A DNA stretch of 64,000 nucleotides, taken from assembly GCA_913030605.1 (NCBI GenBank), contig CAJWEZ010000017.1, positions 1 to 64,000 of the forward strand, read 5' to 3'. The notes beneath the pieces are model-generated. The model worked only from the letters and a program-made list of their open reading frames with translations, had not been told where the DNA came from and searched no databases. This document shows, piece by piece, positions 54,790 through 64,000 of this stretch (position 1 is its first letter; each line of letters opens with the position of its first letter). The DNA is from an uncultured Spirochaeta sp. (GTDB lineage: Bacteria > Spirochaetota > Spirochaetia > DSM-27196 > Alkalispirochaetaceae). The position numbers and the translations under genes are program-made.

Positions 54790-55462
54790 GCGTAACCTGA
54801 GACAGGAGTTTCTGAAGGGCTTCTTCACCGAGAACCCGGTGTTCGTGCTGCTGCTGGGCATGTGTCCGACCCTGGGCGTCACATCGAGCGCCGTGAACGG
54901 TCTCGGAATGGGGCTGGCGACGGCGGTTGTCCTGCTGGGAAGCAACGTGGTGGTGGCGCTGGTCAAGAACCTGATTCCGGAAAAGGTCCGGATTCCGGCG
55001 TTCATCGTGATTATCGCGAGCTTCGTAACGGTCATCGACCTGACGATGGCGGCGTTCGTACCCGACCTCCACGCAAACCTCGGCCTCTTTATTCCGCTGA
55101 TCGTGGTGAACTGCATCATCCTGGGACGCGCCGAGGCGTTCGCCAGCAAGAACACCGTCGCGTCTTCGACGGTTGACGCCCTGAGCATGGGGCTCGGGTT
55201 CTCCTTTGCTCTGACGCTCCTGGGCGGTACCCGCGAGATTCTGGGTGCCGGCGCGATCTTCGGGCTGCCTATCCCCTGGCTGGTCGACAACCCGATCCTG
55301 ATATTTATCATGCCCCCGGGCGCGTTTATCGCCCTCGGGTTCCTGATTGCGGCGGTGAACACCGCCCGTGAGCGGGTCGAGGTGGCGGCGAAGCGACGCG
55401 CCAGGGCGCGGGCGGCGACACAGGCGGCGCTGGTGACGACGCCGACGGTGAAGGGAGAGTAG
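54782..55462 (+). CDS. rnfE: Rnf complex subunit RnfE
   Basis: 'EFLKGFFTENPVFVLLLGMCPTLGVTSSAVNGLGMGLA'. Confidence 0.96.
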   Translation: MSERNLRQEFLKGFFTENPVFVLLLGMCPTLGVTSSAVNGLGMGLATAVVLLGSNVVVALVKNLIPEKVRIPAFIVIIASFVTVIDLTMAAFVPDLHANLGLFIPLIVVNCIILGRAEAFASKNTVASSTVDALSMGLGFSFALTLLGGTREILGAGAIFGLPIPWLVDNPILIFIMPPGAFIALGFLIAAVNTARERVEVAAKRRARARAATQAALVTTPTVKGE

Positions 55463-55465
55463 GCG

Positions 55466-56038
55466 ATGGAATACCTGGTAATTCTGATCAGCGCGCTGCT
55501 GGTCAACAACATCGTGCTGTCGCAGTTTCTCGGGATCTGTCCGTTCCTGGGCGTCAGCAGCCGGCTGTCCACTGCGGTGGGTATGGGCGCGGCGGTCGTG
55601 TTCGTCATGACGATGGCGACGATCGCGACCCACCTCATCCAGAACCTGATCCTGGTCCCGCTGGGGCTGACGTTCCTGCAGACCGTCGCGTTCATCCTCG
55701 TTATCGCGTCGCTGGTGCAGCTGGTGGAAATCGTGCTCAAGAAGGTCAGTCCGGCGCTGTACCAGGCGCTGGGCGTGTTCCTGCCGCTGATCACCACCAA
55801 CTGCGCGATCCTCGGTGTGGCGATCCTGGTCGTGGGCCGGGGCTACACGTTGGGACAGGGCGTGGTGTTCGCCATCGGCAGCAGCCTTGGGTTCATGCTG
55901 GCGCTCTACATCTTCGCCGGTATTCGCGAGAAGCTCGCACTACTGGACATTCCGAAGGCGATGAAAGGCGCACCGATCTCGCTGGTGACCGCGGGACTCC
56001 TGGCGCTGGCGTTCGGTGGATTCGCCGGGCTGGTGTAG
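55466..56038 (+). CDS. rnfA: Rnf complex subunit RnfA
   Basis: 'LLVNNIVLSQFLGICPFLGVSSRLSTAVGMG', 'LPLITTNCAILGVAIL'. Confidence 0.96.
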   Translation: MEYLVILISALLVNNIVLSQFLGICPFLGVSSRLSTAVGMGAAVVFVMTMATIATHLIQNLILVPLGLTFLQTVAFILVIASLVQLVEIVLKKVSPALYQALGVFLPLITTNCAILGVAILVVGRGYTLGQGVVFAIGSSLGFMLALYIFAGIREKLALLDIPKAMKGAPISLVTAGLLALAFGGFAGLV

Positions 56039-56073
56039 GGGAGCTGCGCAGCGCCCTCCCCGGCGGGAGCCGG

Positions 56074-56106
56074 GCTTCGGCAGGGGGCGCGCTTCGGCAG
56101 GGGGCG
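56074..56106 (+). repeat. Intergenic tandem repeat GCTTCGGCAGGGGGCG x2, 17-bp period
   Basis: Identical 16-mers at 56074 and 56091. Confidence 0.85.
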
Positions 56107-56168
56107 AGCGCCACGGCCGGGTGCCGCCTCCGATGGAGTACGGTACTCCGGCTATGGTCCGGCCGGCG

Positions 56169-56690
56169 TCAGGCGAGGAGGTCCTCGATGAGAGCGTCCA
56201 CCTCGTCCTGCGCCACGTTGTCGCGCCGTTCGAAGGCGAGTTCGAGGTTCACCTCCCGGAGTTTCCCGAGGAGATTGTGGACCAGCACGTAGAGAATGCG
56301 CAGCCCCGCCTCCGGCTCGTCCCGCAGGACGCCGAGAAAGCGGGAGCGCTCGAAGCACATGAGGCGGCAGCGGTCCTGGGCAACGACGCTGGCGGTGCGC
56401 GGAAGATTTGCGAATATCGCCGCCTCTCCCACCACCTGTCCCGCTCCCAGCGCCGCCACGTACGCTTCGGTCCCCTCCTGGTCGACCATGACGGCACACG
56501 TTCCCGACAGAATCACGTAGACCGTCGATTCGACCTCGTGTTCGCGGATGAAGTACTCTCCCGGTTCGTATTCCTCGAAGGACGACACGTCGAGCAGGTG
56601 GTTGACCGACGCCTCTGAGAGGTGTCGGAAGAGATGAACTTTGTGGAGCTGCGGGAGAAGAGACTCCCGACGGATGCGGATCTGTTTCAT
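56169..56690 (-). CDS. Cyclic nucleotide-binding domain protein
   Basis: 'LFRHLSEASVNHLLDVSSFEEYEPGEYFIREHEVESTVYVILSGTCAVMVDQ', 'GAGQVVGEAAIFANLPRTASVVA'. Confidence 0.9.
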   Translation of the reverse strand: MKQIRIRRESLLPQLHKVHLFRHLSEASVNHLLDVSSFEEYEPGEYFIREHEVESTVYVILSGTCAVMVDQEGTEAYVAALGAGQVVGEAAIFANLPRTASVVAQDRCRLMCFERSRFLGVLRDEPEAGLRILYVLVHNLLGKLREVNLELAFERRDNVAQDEVDALIEDLLA

Positions 56691-56729
56691 GGTGCCCCCA
56701 TTCGGATCTCCGGGGGAGTGGCGGCGGCC

Positions 56730-57587
56730 TCAGGCGTGGCGCACGACCCCGAGAAACTCATCGTACAGTGACGGCGCGGAACAGGCAACGTTTCCGCTGT
56801 CGAAGGTGAGGGCCGACCCGTCGGCGGCTGAGATACGGATGCCCGCCTCCTCCGCCACCAGGGATGCGGCGGCGTAGTCCCACGGCCCGAGCTCGTACTC
56901 GAAGAATGCGTCGTAGCGGCCCGCGGCGGTCCAGCAGATATCGAGAACCGCGCTCCCGCTTCGCCGGAGGCCGTGAATCTTGCGCAGAAACAGCGCCCGA
57001 ATGGTAGCGAGTGTCTGTTCCATCATCTCACCGCGGTCGTAGTAGAACCCGGTGCAGACCATGGCGTCGGAAATCCGTTCAGCCCGGTGCACGTTCCCGA
57101 TCGGCTCGCCGTTGAGCCACGCTCCGCCGCCGCGGACCGCAGTGAACAGTTCGTCGCGCTCCGGATCCAGGCACGCCGCGGCCATCACCGTGCCACGGTA
57201 CGCGTATCCCACGGCGACGCCGTAGTGCGGCACCCCGTGAATGAAGTTGGCGGTACCGTCGATCGGATCGATGATCCAGAGGTGTTCCGCCCCGCGGTCC
57301 TGGCCGGCGACGTTTTCCTCACCGAGAAACGCGTGCTCAGGATACGCCTGGGCGATGAAGGTGGTGATCGCCGTCTCCGATTCACGGTCGACCTCCGTGA
57401 CGGGATTCCACTCTTCGTGTTCCTTCAGAACCGCCTGACCCGGGTGCACGCGACCGAAGTGGCGGTGGTCCACCGCGCCGCCGACGCGTGCCGCACGGAT
57501 CGCGGTGGCGAGAATCTCGTGGAGGTCGTTGCCGGCGGGGACGCCTGAGTCCGTGGGGCCGCTGGCGGCTGCGGAACGGTCGGCCAT
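56730..57587 (-). CDS. Inositol monophosphatase family protein
   Basis: 'NPVTEVDRESE', 'FLGEENVAG', 'LWIIDPIDGTANFIHGVPHYGVAVGYAY', 'ELGPWDYAAASLVAEEAG'. Confidence 0.92.
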   Translation of the reverse strand: MADRSAAASGPTDSGVPAGNDLHEILATAIRAARVGGAVDHRHFGRVHPGQAVLKEHEEWNPVTEVDRESETAITTFIAQAYPEHAFLGEENVAGQDRGAEHLWIIDPIDGTANFIHGVPHYGVAVGYAYRGTVMAAACLDPERDELFTAVRGGGAWLNGEPIGNVHRAERISDAMVCTGFYYDRGEMMEQTLATIRALFLRKIHGLRRSGSAVLDICWTAAGRYDAFFEYELGPWDYAAASLVAEEAGIRISAADGSALTFDSGNVACSAPSLYDEFLGVVRHA

Positions 57588-57592
57588 CGGTG

Positions 57593-58567
57593 TCAGCTCT
57601 GCCCCACCAGCGCCTTGATGTACTGCAATCGCTCAAACGTCTCGGGCTGGCTGCTGCGTTTCTGGCTCATCTTGCCGCGGAACTGGTCGATCCGCTCGTA
57701 ACTGTGTTTGTCCATCCAGGCCAGGAGCTCCGTCTTCATCGTTTCCAGATGATCGAGACCGTTCCGGTACAGGGTGGAACACACCTGCGTCACCTGGGCA
57801 CCGGCGAGCAGCGCCTTGACCGCGGCCTCGCCGCTGTGTACGCCACCGGACGCCGCCAGCTGTGCCTCCGTCTTGCCGTAGATCATGGTGATCCAGCGAA
57901 GCGGAAACGCCAGATCGGCGGGGCTGCTCATGGGGGAGCCGCTGCGGAGCCGGAAATTCTCAACGTCGATATCCAGCTGGTAGAAGCGGTTGAACAGCAC
58001 CACGGCGGTGGCGCCCGACCAGCGAAGGCGGTCGACGATCGCCGGGATGGACGAAAAATAATGGCCGATCTTTACTGCCACGGGGATCGAGACGAGCCGC
58101 TTCACCGACTCCACCGTCTTCACGTAGAACTCGCTGATCGCGGCCTCATCGTCGCGGTAGTCGTAGGGCATCAAAGAAATGTTGAGCTCGATCGCGTCTG
58201 CCCCCGCCTGTTCCAGCGCCGGGACGTGCTCCTCCCACCAGTTGCGCGTCACCGCGTTGATGCTGGCGATAACCGGAATATCCACGGCATCCTTGCTCCC
58301 GCGAATCAGGTCGACGTAGCGTTTGAGCCCCGCACCGGTCTGGATCTCGCGGATGTAGTCGGCGGCCTCGGTGTGCTCCGCGCCGTCGGCGCTGGCATCG
58401 ATTTCCGCCTGAATTTCCTCTTCGAACAGCGACTTGAGAACAACCGCGCCGGCCCCGGCGTCGGCGCAGGCACGGACCTTGTCGACCGAGTCCGTAAGAC
58501 TTGAGCTGGACACGACGAAAGGATTGGACAGGTCGAGTCCCATATACCGTACACGCAAATCTGACAT
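57593..58567 (-). CDS. Dihydroorotate dehydrogenase-like protein
   Basis: 'MGLDLSNPFVVSSSSLTDSVDKVRACADAGAGAVVLKSLFEEEI', 'PVAVKIGHYFSSIPAIVDRL', 'LAASGGVHSGEAAVKALLAGAQVTQVCSTLYRNG'. Confidence 0.92.
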   Translation of the reverse strand: MSDLRVRYMGLDLSNPFVVSSSSLTDSVDKVRACADAGAGAVVLKSLFEEEIQAEIDASADGAEHTEAADYIREIQTGAGLKRYVDLIRGSKDAVDIPVIASINAVTRNWWEEHVPALEQAGADAIELNISLMPYDYRDDEAAISEFYVKTVESVKRLVSIPVAVKIGHYFSSIPAIVDRLRWSGATAVVLFNRFYQLDIDVENFRLRSGSPMSSPADLAFPLRWITMIYGKTEAQLAASGGVHSGEAAVKALLAGAQVTQVCSTLYRNGLDHLETMKTELLAWMDKHSYERIDQFRGKMSQKRSSQPETFERLQYIKALVGQS

Positions 58568-58622
58568 GTGAATTCCTTCTGTAGGATGGATTTGTCCATG
58601 GTAGACGGGATGCGACGCGGTG

Positions 58623-59108
58623 TCAATTCGGAGCAGCGGCGAGGCGGTGGAGGAGCGGCGGACCCAGGACCAGCGCCCCCACCACCACGCTCGCGATCGC
58701 CGCGATGAGAACGGCACCGGAGGAGGAGTCCTTGGCGTGTTTGGCGTACCAGTTGAACTCGCGGGTACTGAGGTCCACCGACAGTTCCACCGAGGTGTTC
58801 TTGGCCTCAAACGCCAGGACCGTGCCCACGGTGAGCGCGAGGATCGCCCCGTCGCGGGGATCGATGCGCAGCCAGAGACCGAGCCCCAGTACGACAAGCG
58901 CGGCCCCGAGTTCGATCCGGAAGTTGCGCTGCGTGATCGCCGTGAGTACGATACCCCTGAGGGCGTTGGTGAGACTGCCGGAAAAGTCGGCGTTTCCCCG
59001 GACCCGGGTGGAGTCGTCGTCGTCGCTATGGTCGCTGTCGGGAGGCGGCGTGCCGCCGACAACGAACAGCAGGAGCCGATACTGGAGGGCGCGGATCAGT
59101 CGCTTCAT
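58623..59108 (-). CDS. dgkA: Diacylglycerol/undecaprenol kinase family protein
   Basis: 'SLTNALRGIVLTAITQRNFRIELGAALVVLGLGLWLRI...VLAFEAKNTSVELSVDL....YAKHAKDSSSGAVLIAAIASVVVG'. Confidence 0.88.
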   Translation of the reverse strand: MKRLIRALQYRLLLFVVGGTPPPDSDHSDDDDSTRVRGNADFSGSLTNALRGIVLTAITQRNFRIELGAALVVLGLGLWLRIDPRDGAILALTVGTVLAFEAKNTSVELSVDLSTREFNWYAKHAKDSSSGAVLIAAIASVVVGALVLGPPLLHRLAAAPN

Positions 59109-59216
59109 CGCTGAACGGTACCCCACCGGTCCGGTATCGACAAGCGCGCAGTTCGGCGGCGGTCGTACGACGGGATGACCGCCGTGGCGCGGCCGACGGC
59201 GGGTGGTGGCGACCCC

Positions 59217-59245
59217 TTGGCGTTTTCTTTTATGGTCGTTATACT
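59217..59245 (+). promoter_or_regulatory. Sigma70-type promoter TTGGCG-N17-TATACT upstream of trxB
   Basis: Good -10 and 17-bp spacing. Confidence 0.55.
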
Positions 59246-59322
59246 ATATATAGAAAATCACAACGGCGACGGGGCAACCTGCGCCATACTACCAGACAAC
59301 TGACTGAACGAGGAGCACATCA

Positions 59323-60276
59323 ATGAGTACGGATATCGAACACGTCATTATCGTCGGCTCGGGGCCGGCGGCGCATACGGCGGCCGTGTACGCTGCCCGG
59401 GCGGAACTCAGCCCGTTGCTGTTCGAGGGCTTTATGGCGGGTGGAGTCGCCGCCGGCGGCCAGCTCACCACGACCACCGAGGTGGAGAACTACCCGGGCT
59501 TTCCTGAGGGGATCATGGGTCCGGAACTGATGGACCAGATGCGAAAGCAGAGCGTCCGCCTGGGGACGCGAATCAAGACCGAGACGGTCGACTCGATCGA
59601 CATGTCCCAGCGTCCCTTCGTGGTGCGATCCGGATCATCGGAGTACCGCGCCGAGAGCGTGATCATCGCGACCGGCGCCACCGCGAAACGGCTGGGGCTT
59701 CCCGGCGAAGAGGACTACTGGCAGCGCGGCATGAGCGCCTGCGCCGTCTGCGACGGGGCGCTGCCGATCTTTCGCGACAAACCGCTCGTTGTCATCGGCG
59801 GCGGTGACTCTGCCTGCGAGGAGGCGAGCTACCTCGCCAAGTTCGGGTCCAGCGTGACGATGCTTGTGCGTCGTGACGAGCTGCGCGCGTCCAAGGCGAT
59901 GCAGAAGCGCGTCTTCGACAACGAGAAGATCTCAATCATGTGGAACACCAACGCCACGGAGGTCCTCGGCGACGGCAAGCTCCTGACGCAGGTGAAGGTC
60001 CGCAACAACAAAAGCGGCGAAGAACAGGTACTGGACGCCGGCGGCCTGTTCTATGCGATCGGTCACACACCCAACACCGCGTTCCTGAACGGGCAGGTGG
60101 AGACCGACGAGACCGGGTACATCATCACCCACGGCAAGTCCACGGCGACCAACGTCCCGGGAGTGTTCGCCGCCGGCGACGTTCAGGACAGGACGTACCG
60201 CCAGGCGGTCACGGCGGCGGGATCCGGGTGCATGGCGGCGCTGGAGGCGGAGAAGTTTCTGGCCGAGTCGGAATAG
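59323..60276 (+). CDS. trxB: Thioredoxin reductase
   Basis: '[27 protein letters not shown]', redox site '[11 protein letters not shown]', '[13 protein letters not shown]', '[31 protein letters not shown]'. Confidence 0.97.
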   Translation: MSTDIEHVIIVGSGPAAHTAAVYAARAELSPLLFEGFMAGGVAAGGQLTTTTEVENYPGFPEGIMGPELMDQMRKQSVRLGTRIKTETVDSIDMSQRPFVVRSGSSEYRAESVIIATGATAKRLGLPGEEDYWQRGMSACAVCDGALPIFRDKPLVVIGGGDSACEEASYLAKFGSSVTMLVRRDELRASKAMQKRVFDNEKISIMWNTNATEVLGDGKLLTQVKVRNNKSGEEQVLDAGGLFYAIGHTPNTAFLNGQVETDETGYIITHGKSTATNVPGVFAAGDVQDRTYRQAVTAAGSGCMAALEAEKFLAESE

Positions 60277-60391
60277 CGAGACGGAACAGCGCGGAGTGAT
60301 GGTCCGACGGGGGCGGGGAACCGTCTCCGTCGGGGCCGGACCGGAGGCCGCGGTACGGCCCGGCACCCTGCGGCCGCCGGCGGACCGGCGG

Positions 60392-61201
60392 TTACAGGTA
60401 GCGCTTGGGTTCCTCGTCGATGATCCCCGCGACCAGTTCGATGTAGGGCTTGGCGGGACTCATGTTCAGCTTGGGGAAGAGCACTTCCTCCACCTGGAAA
60501 AACCCCACCGACTGCGACATCTCGATCTCCACGCGAATCGGACGATCCGTGCCGGGGCCGATCGTGATCCGTTCCACCGCCGACGAGGAGTACTTGTGGA
60601 TGTCTCCGACGCGGGCTTCGGTGTTCAGCAGCATCGGAATGCGGGCGCGGCCTTTTTCCATATCGCAGCCGTCGGCGATGAGAATCAGGCCGGCCTCCAG
60701 GGAGTACACCTTGATCATCGCCATGTGGCCGACGATCGCCTCCAGGGCGAGTGACCGGACGATCACCTGTCGCGTGACGTCGGCGGGATAGAACTCCGCC
60801 AGGTAGCGTTCGATGATCGGACGCGCAAGCTGCGCAGAGTAGTTTTCGTGATCCTGACGGGTCATGCTCATGCCGACGTCGTGGAGGAGCCCGGCCATGA
60901 AGATCGCGAGGACGCTGTCCTCGAACGTGCCGATCCCTTCCTGTTCCAGGCTCATGGGAATCTCCGCCTCGCGGAGCAGATTCGCGAACTTGAGCGCGTT
61001 CTTCACGACCTTGCGCATGTGGACCGGGCCGTGGTCGTTGTAGCCGAGGCGCTTGATGCTGACGACGTTGGCGTAGTCCTGCAGCGCCTTGATCTCCTCG
61101 TCGTGGAGCATGCGATCGGTGATTTCGTGGAGTGCCGGCGGAACCAGCTGCAGCAACCGACGGTCGAGGCTGATCTCTTTGGGTGACTTCTCAAAACTCA
61201 T
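60392..61201 (-). CDS. HD-domain phosphohydrolase
   Basis: 'GYNDHGPVHMRKVVKNALK', 'MAGLLHDVGMSMTRQDHENYSAQLARPI'. Confidence 0.88.
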   Translation of the reverse strand: MSFEKSPKEISLDRRLLQLVPPALHEITDRMLHDEEIKALQDYANVVSIKRLGYNDHGPVHMRKVVKNALKFANLLREAEIPMSLEQEGIGTFEDSVLAIFMAGLLHDVGMSMTRQDHENYSAQLARPIIERYLAEFYPADVTRQVIVRSLALEAIVGHMAMIKVYSLEAGLILIADGCDMEKGRARIPMLLNTEARVGDIHKYSSSAVERITIGPGTDRPIRVEIEMSQSVGFFQVEEVLFPKLNMSPAKPYIELVAGIIDEEPKRYL

Positions 61202-61254
61202 AGTCGTGATGTGATTGTACACGGCGCTTCCATGCCGATACAATGCATATGGGT

Positions 61255-62946
61255 ATGAGCTCCTCCGTTCCGTCTGATCTGGTCCCGGTACTGAGAAGAA
61301 AAAGTCTTGCCGTCGGCTCCGGAAAAGGTGGCGTCGGCAAATCAACGACCTCACTCAATGTAGCACTGCTGCTGGCGCGGCGCGGACTCCGGACCGGTCT
61401 CGTCGATCTGGACCCGCTGAGCAACGTGTCGGTGATACTCGACGTCCCCGAGGAGAAGGTGGCGCCCGTGCTGGGGGACCCCGACGCGCGGGGTACGTTC
61501 AACCGTTTCGTCCTCACCTACAGCGACGGTCTGGACATCGTGTTTCCCCGTGCGGGTGGCCGGCAGGACGGAGGCCAGCGCAAGTTCCAGCTGTTCCAGC
61601 GCTTTGCGACGCAGTTGGCCGAACGCTACGACGCACTGCTCTTCGATCTGCCCGCCGGTATCAGCGCCGACGAGAACCTCAGTTTTCTTCCCTATGTCGG
61701 GGCGATGCTCCTGGTGACAAATGCCGAACCCACGTCGCACGTCTCCGCCGGCGGATACCTCCGCAGTGTGTTCGAGATCCGGCAGCGCATGCCGGTGCTC
61801 GTGTGGCACAACCGGTACCGACCGGCCGGGGAGGGGGGATTCGATCCCCGTGCGGTGGTCGCCAACTACAACCGCTACGTGGATGGCGAGCTGCGCATCA
61901 CGGAGCAGGAACAGACGCAGATCCGCGATGTCGCGTTCGTGCCGCCGGACCCGGCGCTCAACCTGTTGCAGACCGAGGTGGATCCCACCGTCACAATTTA
62001 CTCGAAACTCGCCGAGACGCTCTCGCTCGTCCTGGACCAGCGCGTGCGAACGGCGGTGGAGCCCCTCGAAGCCAGTCGCCGCAGTCGCGATCTTGTGGCG
62101 TACTACCTGACCCACAATCCCGATTTTGCCGATCCTGCCGAGTGCGTCGGAGAGGTCGACGCGTTTCTGGCGGGCGTGGCCGCCACCGGCGGCGAGAAGA
62201 TCAAGGATCTCTGGCGCCGACTGGAGCGGTCCGGCGACCATTCGATGCTGTCCGCAGGACAGGCGGAGGCGCTGTCCGGCATCGTTGCCGACCTGGGATC
62301 TGACGAGGCGGTCACCGAGCTCGTCCGGGTGCTGCGCATTCTGGACGAGGCGCTGGAGGCGATCGCCGGTGAATCCCGCGGGTTTCTCCAGCGGTCGAGC
62401 CTGGACCATCACCGGATCGTCCGGGGGGCGGTGCCCAAGGTGCTGCGGCTGCTGGCTGCGGAGTTCGCCGGTGATACCACCAGGATGCCCGCGTTCGCCC
62501 GCCACGCCGCGGCGACGGCGCTCTTCCTGACCGCCGCGGACAAGGAGTTCGCCGACGACGAGACATCGGAACTCCTGCGCCGGCTGGTTCCGACGCGTCC
62601 GGATCGCAGCGGTACCCGGCGACGCGATCGCTACCAGCAGATCCTGCGGGTCCTCAGCCGTGACGACGAGTACCACCGACTGTTCTTTCAGGTGGTGCGT
62701 ACGGTGTTTCCGGGGATCACGCGGCGCATGTCATCGCTGAGTGCGACGTTCGGGCTGGGCCCACTCCTGCTGCGCACCGGCGAGGGAGAGATTAACGCGC
62801 CGGCGTACGTGAAGCTGACGACGCATCTGGTGCACGACGTGGTCAACGCGGGGCTCGGCGTCTCGATCAGCGCAACCTACAACGCCGCCAGTCAGGCGAT
62901 CCGCCACGGCGTAGAACAGGTCGTTCACGACCGTCGCTGGGCGTGA
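61255..62946 (+). CDS. MinD/ParA-like ATPase with long C-terminal helical region of unknown function
   Basis: Deviant Walker A '[42 protein letters not shown]', '[16 protein letters not shown]'; in-frame ATGs at 61243, 61249, 61255. Confidence 0.85.
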   Translation: MSSSVPSDLVPVLRRKSLAVGSGKGGVGKSTTSLNVALLLARRGLRTGLVDLDPLSNVSVILDVPEEKVAPVLGDPDARGTFNRFVLTYSDGLDIVFPRAGGRQDGGQRKFQLFQRFATQLAERYDALLFDLPAGISADENLSFLPYVGAMLLVTNAEPTSHVSAGGYLRSVFEIRQRMPVLVWHNRYRPAGEGGFDPRAVVANYNRYVDGELRITEQEQTQIRDVAFVPPDPALNLLQTEVDPTVTIYSKLAETLSLVLDQRVRTAVEPLEASRRSRDLVAYYLTHNPDFADPAECVGEVDAFLAGVAATGGEKIKDLWRRLERSGDHSMLSAGQAEALSGIVADLGSDEAVTELVRVLRILDEALEAIAGESRGFLQRSSLDHHRIVRGAVPKVLRLLAAEFAGDTTRMPAFARHAAATALFLTAADKEFADDETSELLRRLVPTRPDRSGTRRRDRYQQILRVLSRDDEYHRLFFQVVRTVFPGITRRMSSLSATFGLGPLLLRTGEGEINAPAYVKLTTHLVHDVVNAGLGVSISATYNAASQAIRHGVEQVVHDRRWA

Positions 62947-62961
62947 CGGCGGCCGGGCGGG

Positions 62962-64000
62962 CTACCGGCGAATACCGGTCGTCGCCGACGCCTCCACCGG
63001 AAACTGAAGAGCCACCTCGAGATGGCCGTTCCCGGTCCGTTCCTCCAGGGACCCGGATATCTGTGCCACCAGTGCCGTTACGATGTCGCGGGTGAGCGCA
63101 TCGGTGACGAGGGCCGAAGGCGAGGTGTCGTCATCGCCGACGACCATCGAGATCCGAAGCCGTCCGGTCACGGGGGTGTCCAGGCGAATGCGAAGGCGCC
63201 CGCGCGCCAGACTCACCGCGGCGGTCATCAGTTCCGCAAGAATGATTGACACCGGTACGGCGAGGTCGATCGAAACGAAAGCAGGCACGGAGGAACCATC
63301 GGCGACGGTGATTTCGTCGTCCCCTGTCACCGGCAGATGTTCGTGCACCAGGTACGACAGGAGCTGGTCGAAGGGGACCTCGAGGGTCCCGGAGCTGCGG
63401 TCCAGCAGGCGAAATGCACTGCTCATCGCGGTGAGGCGGTCGCCGAAGCGATCGAGCTGCGCGCGGGTCTCCGGGTGCGGACTGTCGTTGCTCTGCAGAA
63501 GAACCAGACTGGCCATCAGTTGCAGGTTGTTTTTTACGCGGTGGTCGAGTTCGTGGTTGAGGGCGCGTTCACGCTCGAGACCTCCTGCCAGGCGTGTCAT
63601 CAGAAAGCGGGACGCAAACACGATGAGTGCAGCGATCACCACGTAGGACCCGACGATGGCGTACCATGCGAAGGGTGGAATCCACCAGGCGAGCGCGTCG
63701 AGGTGGAGCAGGATTGCGGTGGCGATCTGCAGCGTCAGGCTGATCGTGAACACGACGACGATCCCGACCGTGTCGAGCAGCAGGTGCGCAACCAGGATCG
63801 GTGCGAGCATCCACAGCATCGAGGCGCCGTCGGTTCCGACGGTAAACATCAGCGTGCCACCGACGAGCAGTTGCAGCCCCACGACGATCGCCGCGGATGC
63901 CACGTAGTGCCGTCGTCGCAGCAGGTATGCAGGAACAAGCGCCAGATAGGCGGCGACATCCGCGATCAGGATTGCCGGGATACCGCCCTGAAGGGACGCC
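62962..64000 (-). CDS. Membrane HisKA_2-type sensor histidine kinase with degenerate ATPase domain, truncated by window edge
   Basis: TM segments; 'ELDHRVKNNLQLMASLVLLQS'; frame stays open to 64000 (ASLQGGIPAILIADVAAYLALVPAYLLRRRHYVASAA...). Confidence 0.8.
   Translation of the reverse strand, partial: ASLQGGIPAILIADVAAYLALVPAYLLRRRHYVASAAIVVGLQLLVGGTLMFTVGTDGASMLWMLAPILVAHLLLDTVGIVVVFTISLTLQIATAILLHLDALAWWIPPFAWYAIVGSYVVIAALIVFASRFLMTRLAGGLERERALNHELDHRVKNNLQLMASLVLLQSNDSPHPETRAQLDRFGDRLTAMSSAFRLLDRSSGTLEVPFDQLLSYLVHEHLPVTGDDEITVADGSSVPAFVSIDLAVPVSIILAELMTAAVSLARGRLRIRLDTPVTGRLRISMVVGDDDTSPSALVTDALTRDIVTALVAQISGSLEERTGNGHLEVALQFPVEASATTGIRR

Noticed and set aside
54199-55800. 533-aa minus-strand ORF
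   Set aside because: Antisense to rnfG/rnfE/rnfA

Overview
64-kb high-GC bacterial chromosomal window, dense in genes on both strands. It carries a complete rnfBCDGEA operon headed by an rseC-like gene. Family content and Rnf gene order fit a free-living spirochaete; that is inference and was not tested. No rRNA, tRNA, CRISPR, transposase or phage genes were recognised. Main features: partial aroA; transglutaminase-like protein; HipBA toxin-antitoxin with palindromic operators; one 17-kb ORF (5679 aa) encoding a repeat-built secreted beta-strand protein with a FlgD-like C-terminus; a sensor-less sigma54 activator convergent with a Wza/Wzz-type exopolysaccharide pair that has a well-spaced -24/-12 promoter and an upstream dyad; a two-component system whose kinase has a His-rich insertion; a tightly overlapping zwf-pgl-malic enzyme-TrxR-like operon in which the TrxR-like protein lacks the CxxC; an MBL-fold protein carrying two cNMP-binding-like domains; a compact chaperone-usher pilus locus with an internal terminator; DUF368 plus aspartoacylase-like genes; canonical trxB; a MinD/ParA-like ATPase with an unknown C-terminal region; and a HisKA_2-type kinase with a degenerate ATPase domain. 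Many genes have a TANNNT hexamer 5-10 nt before the start codon, suggesting frequent leaderless or very short-leader transcription. The strongest candidates for new biology are the sigma54/EPS control module, the NADPH operon with its Cys-less TrxR-like protein, the chaperone-usher locus, and the giant repeat protein.
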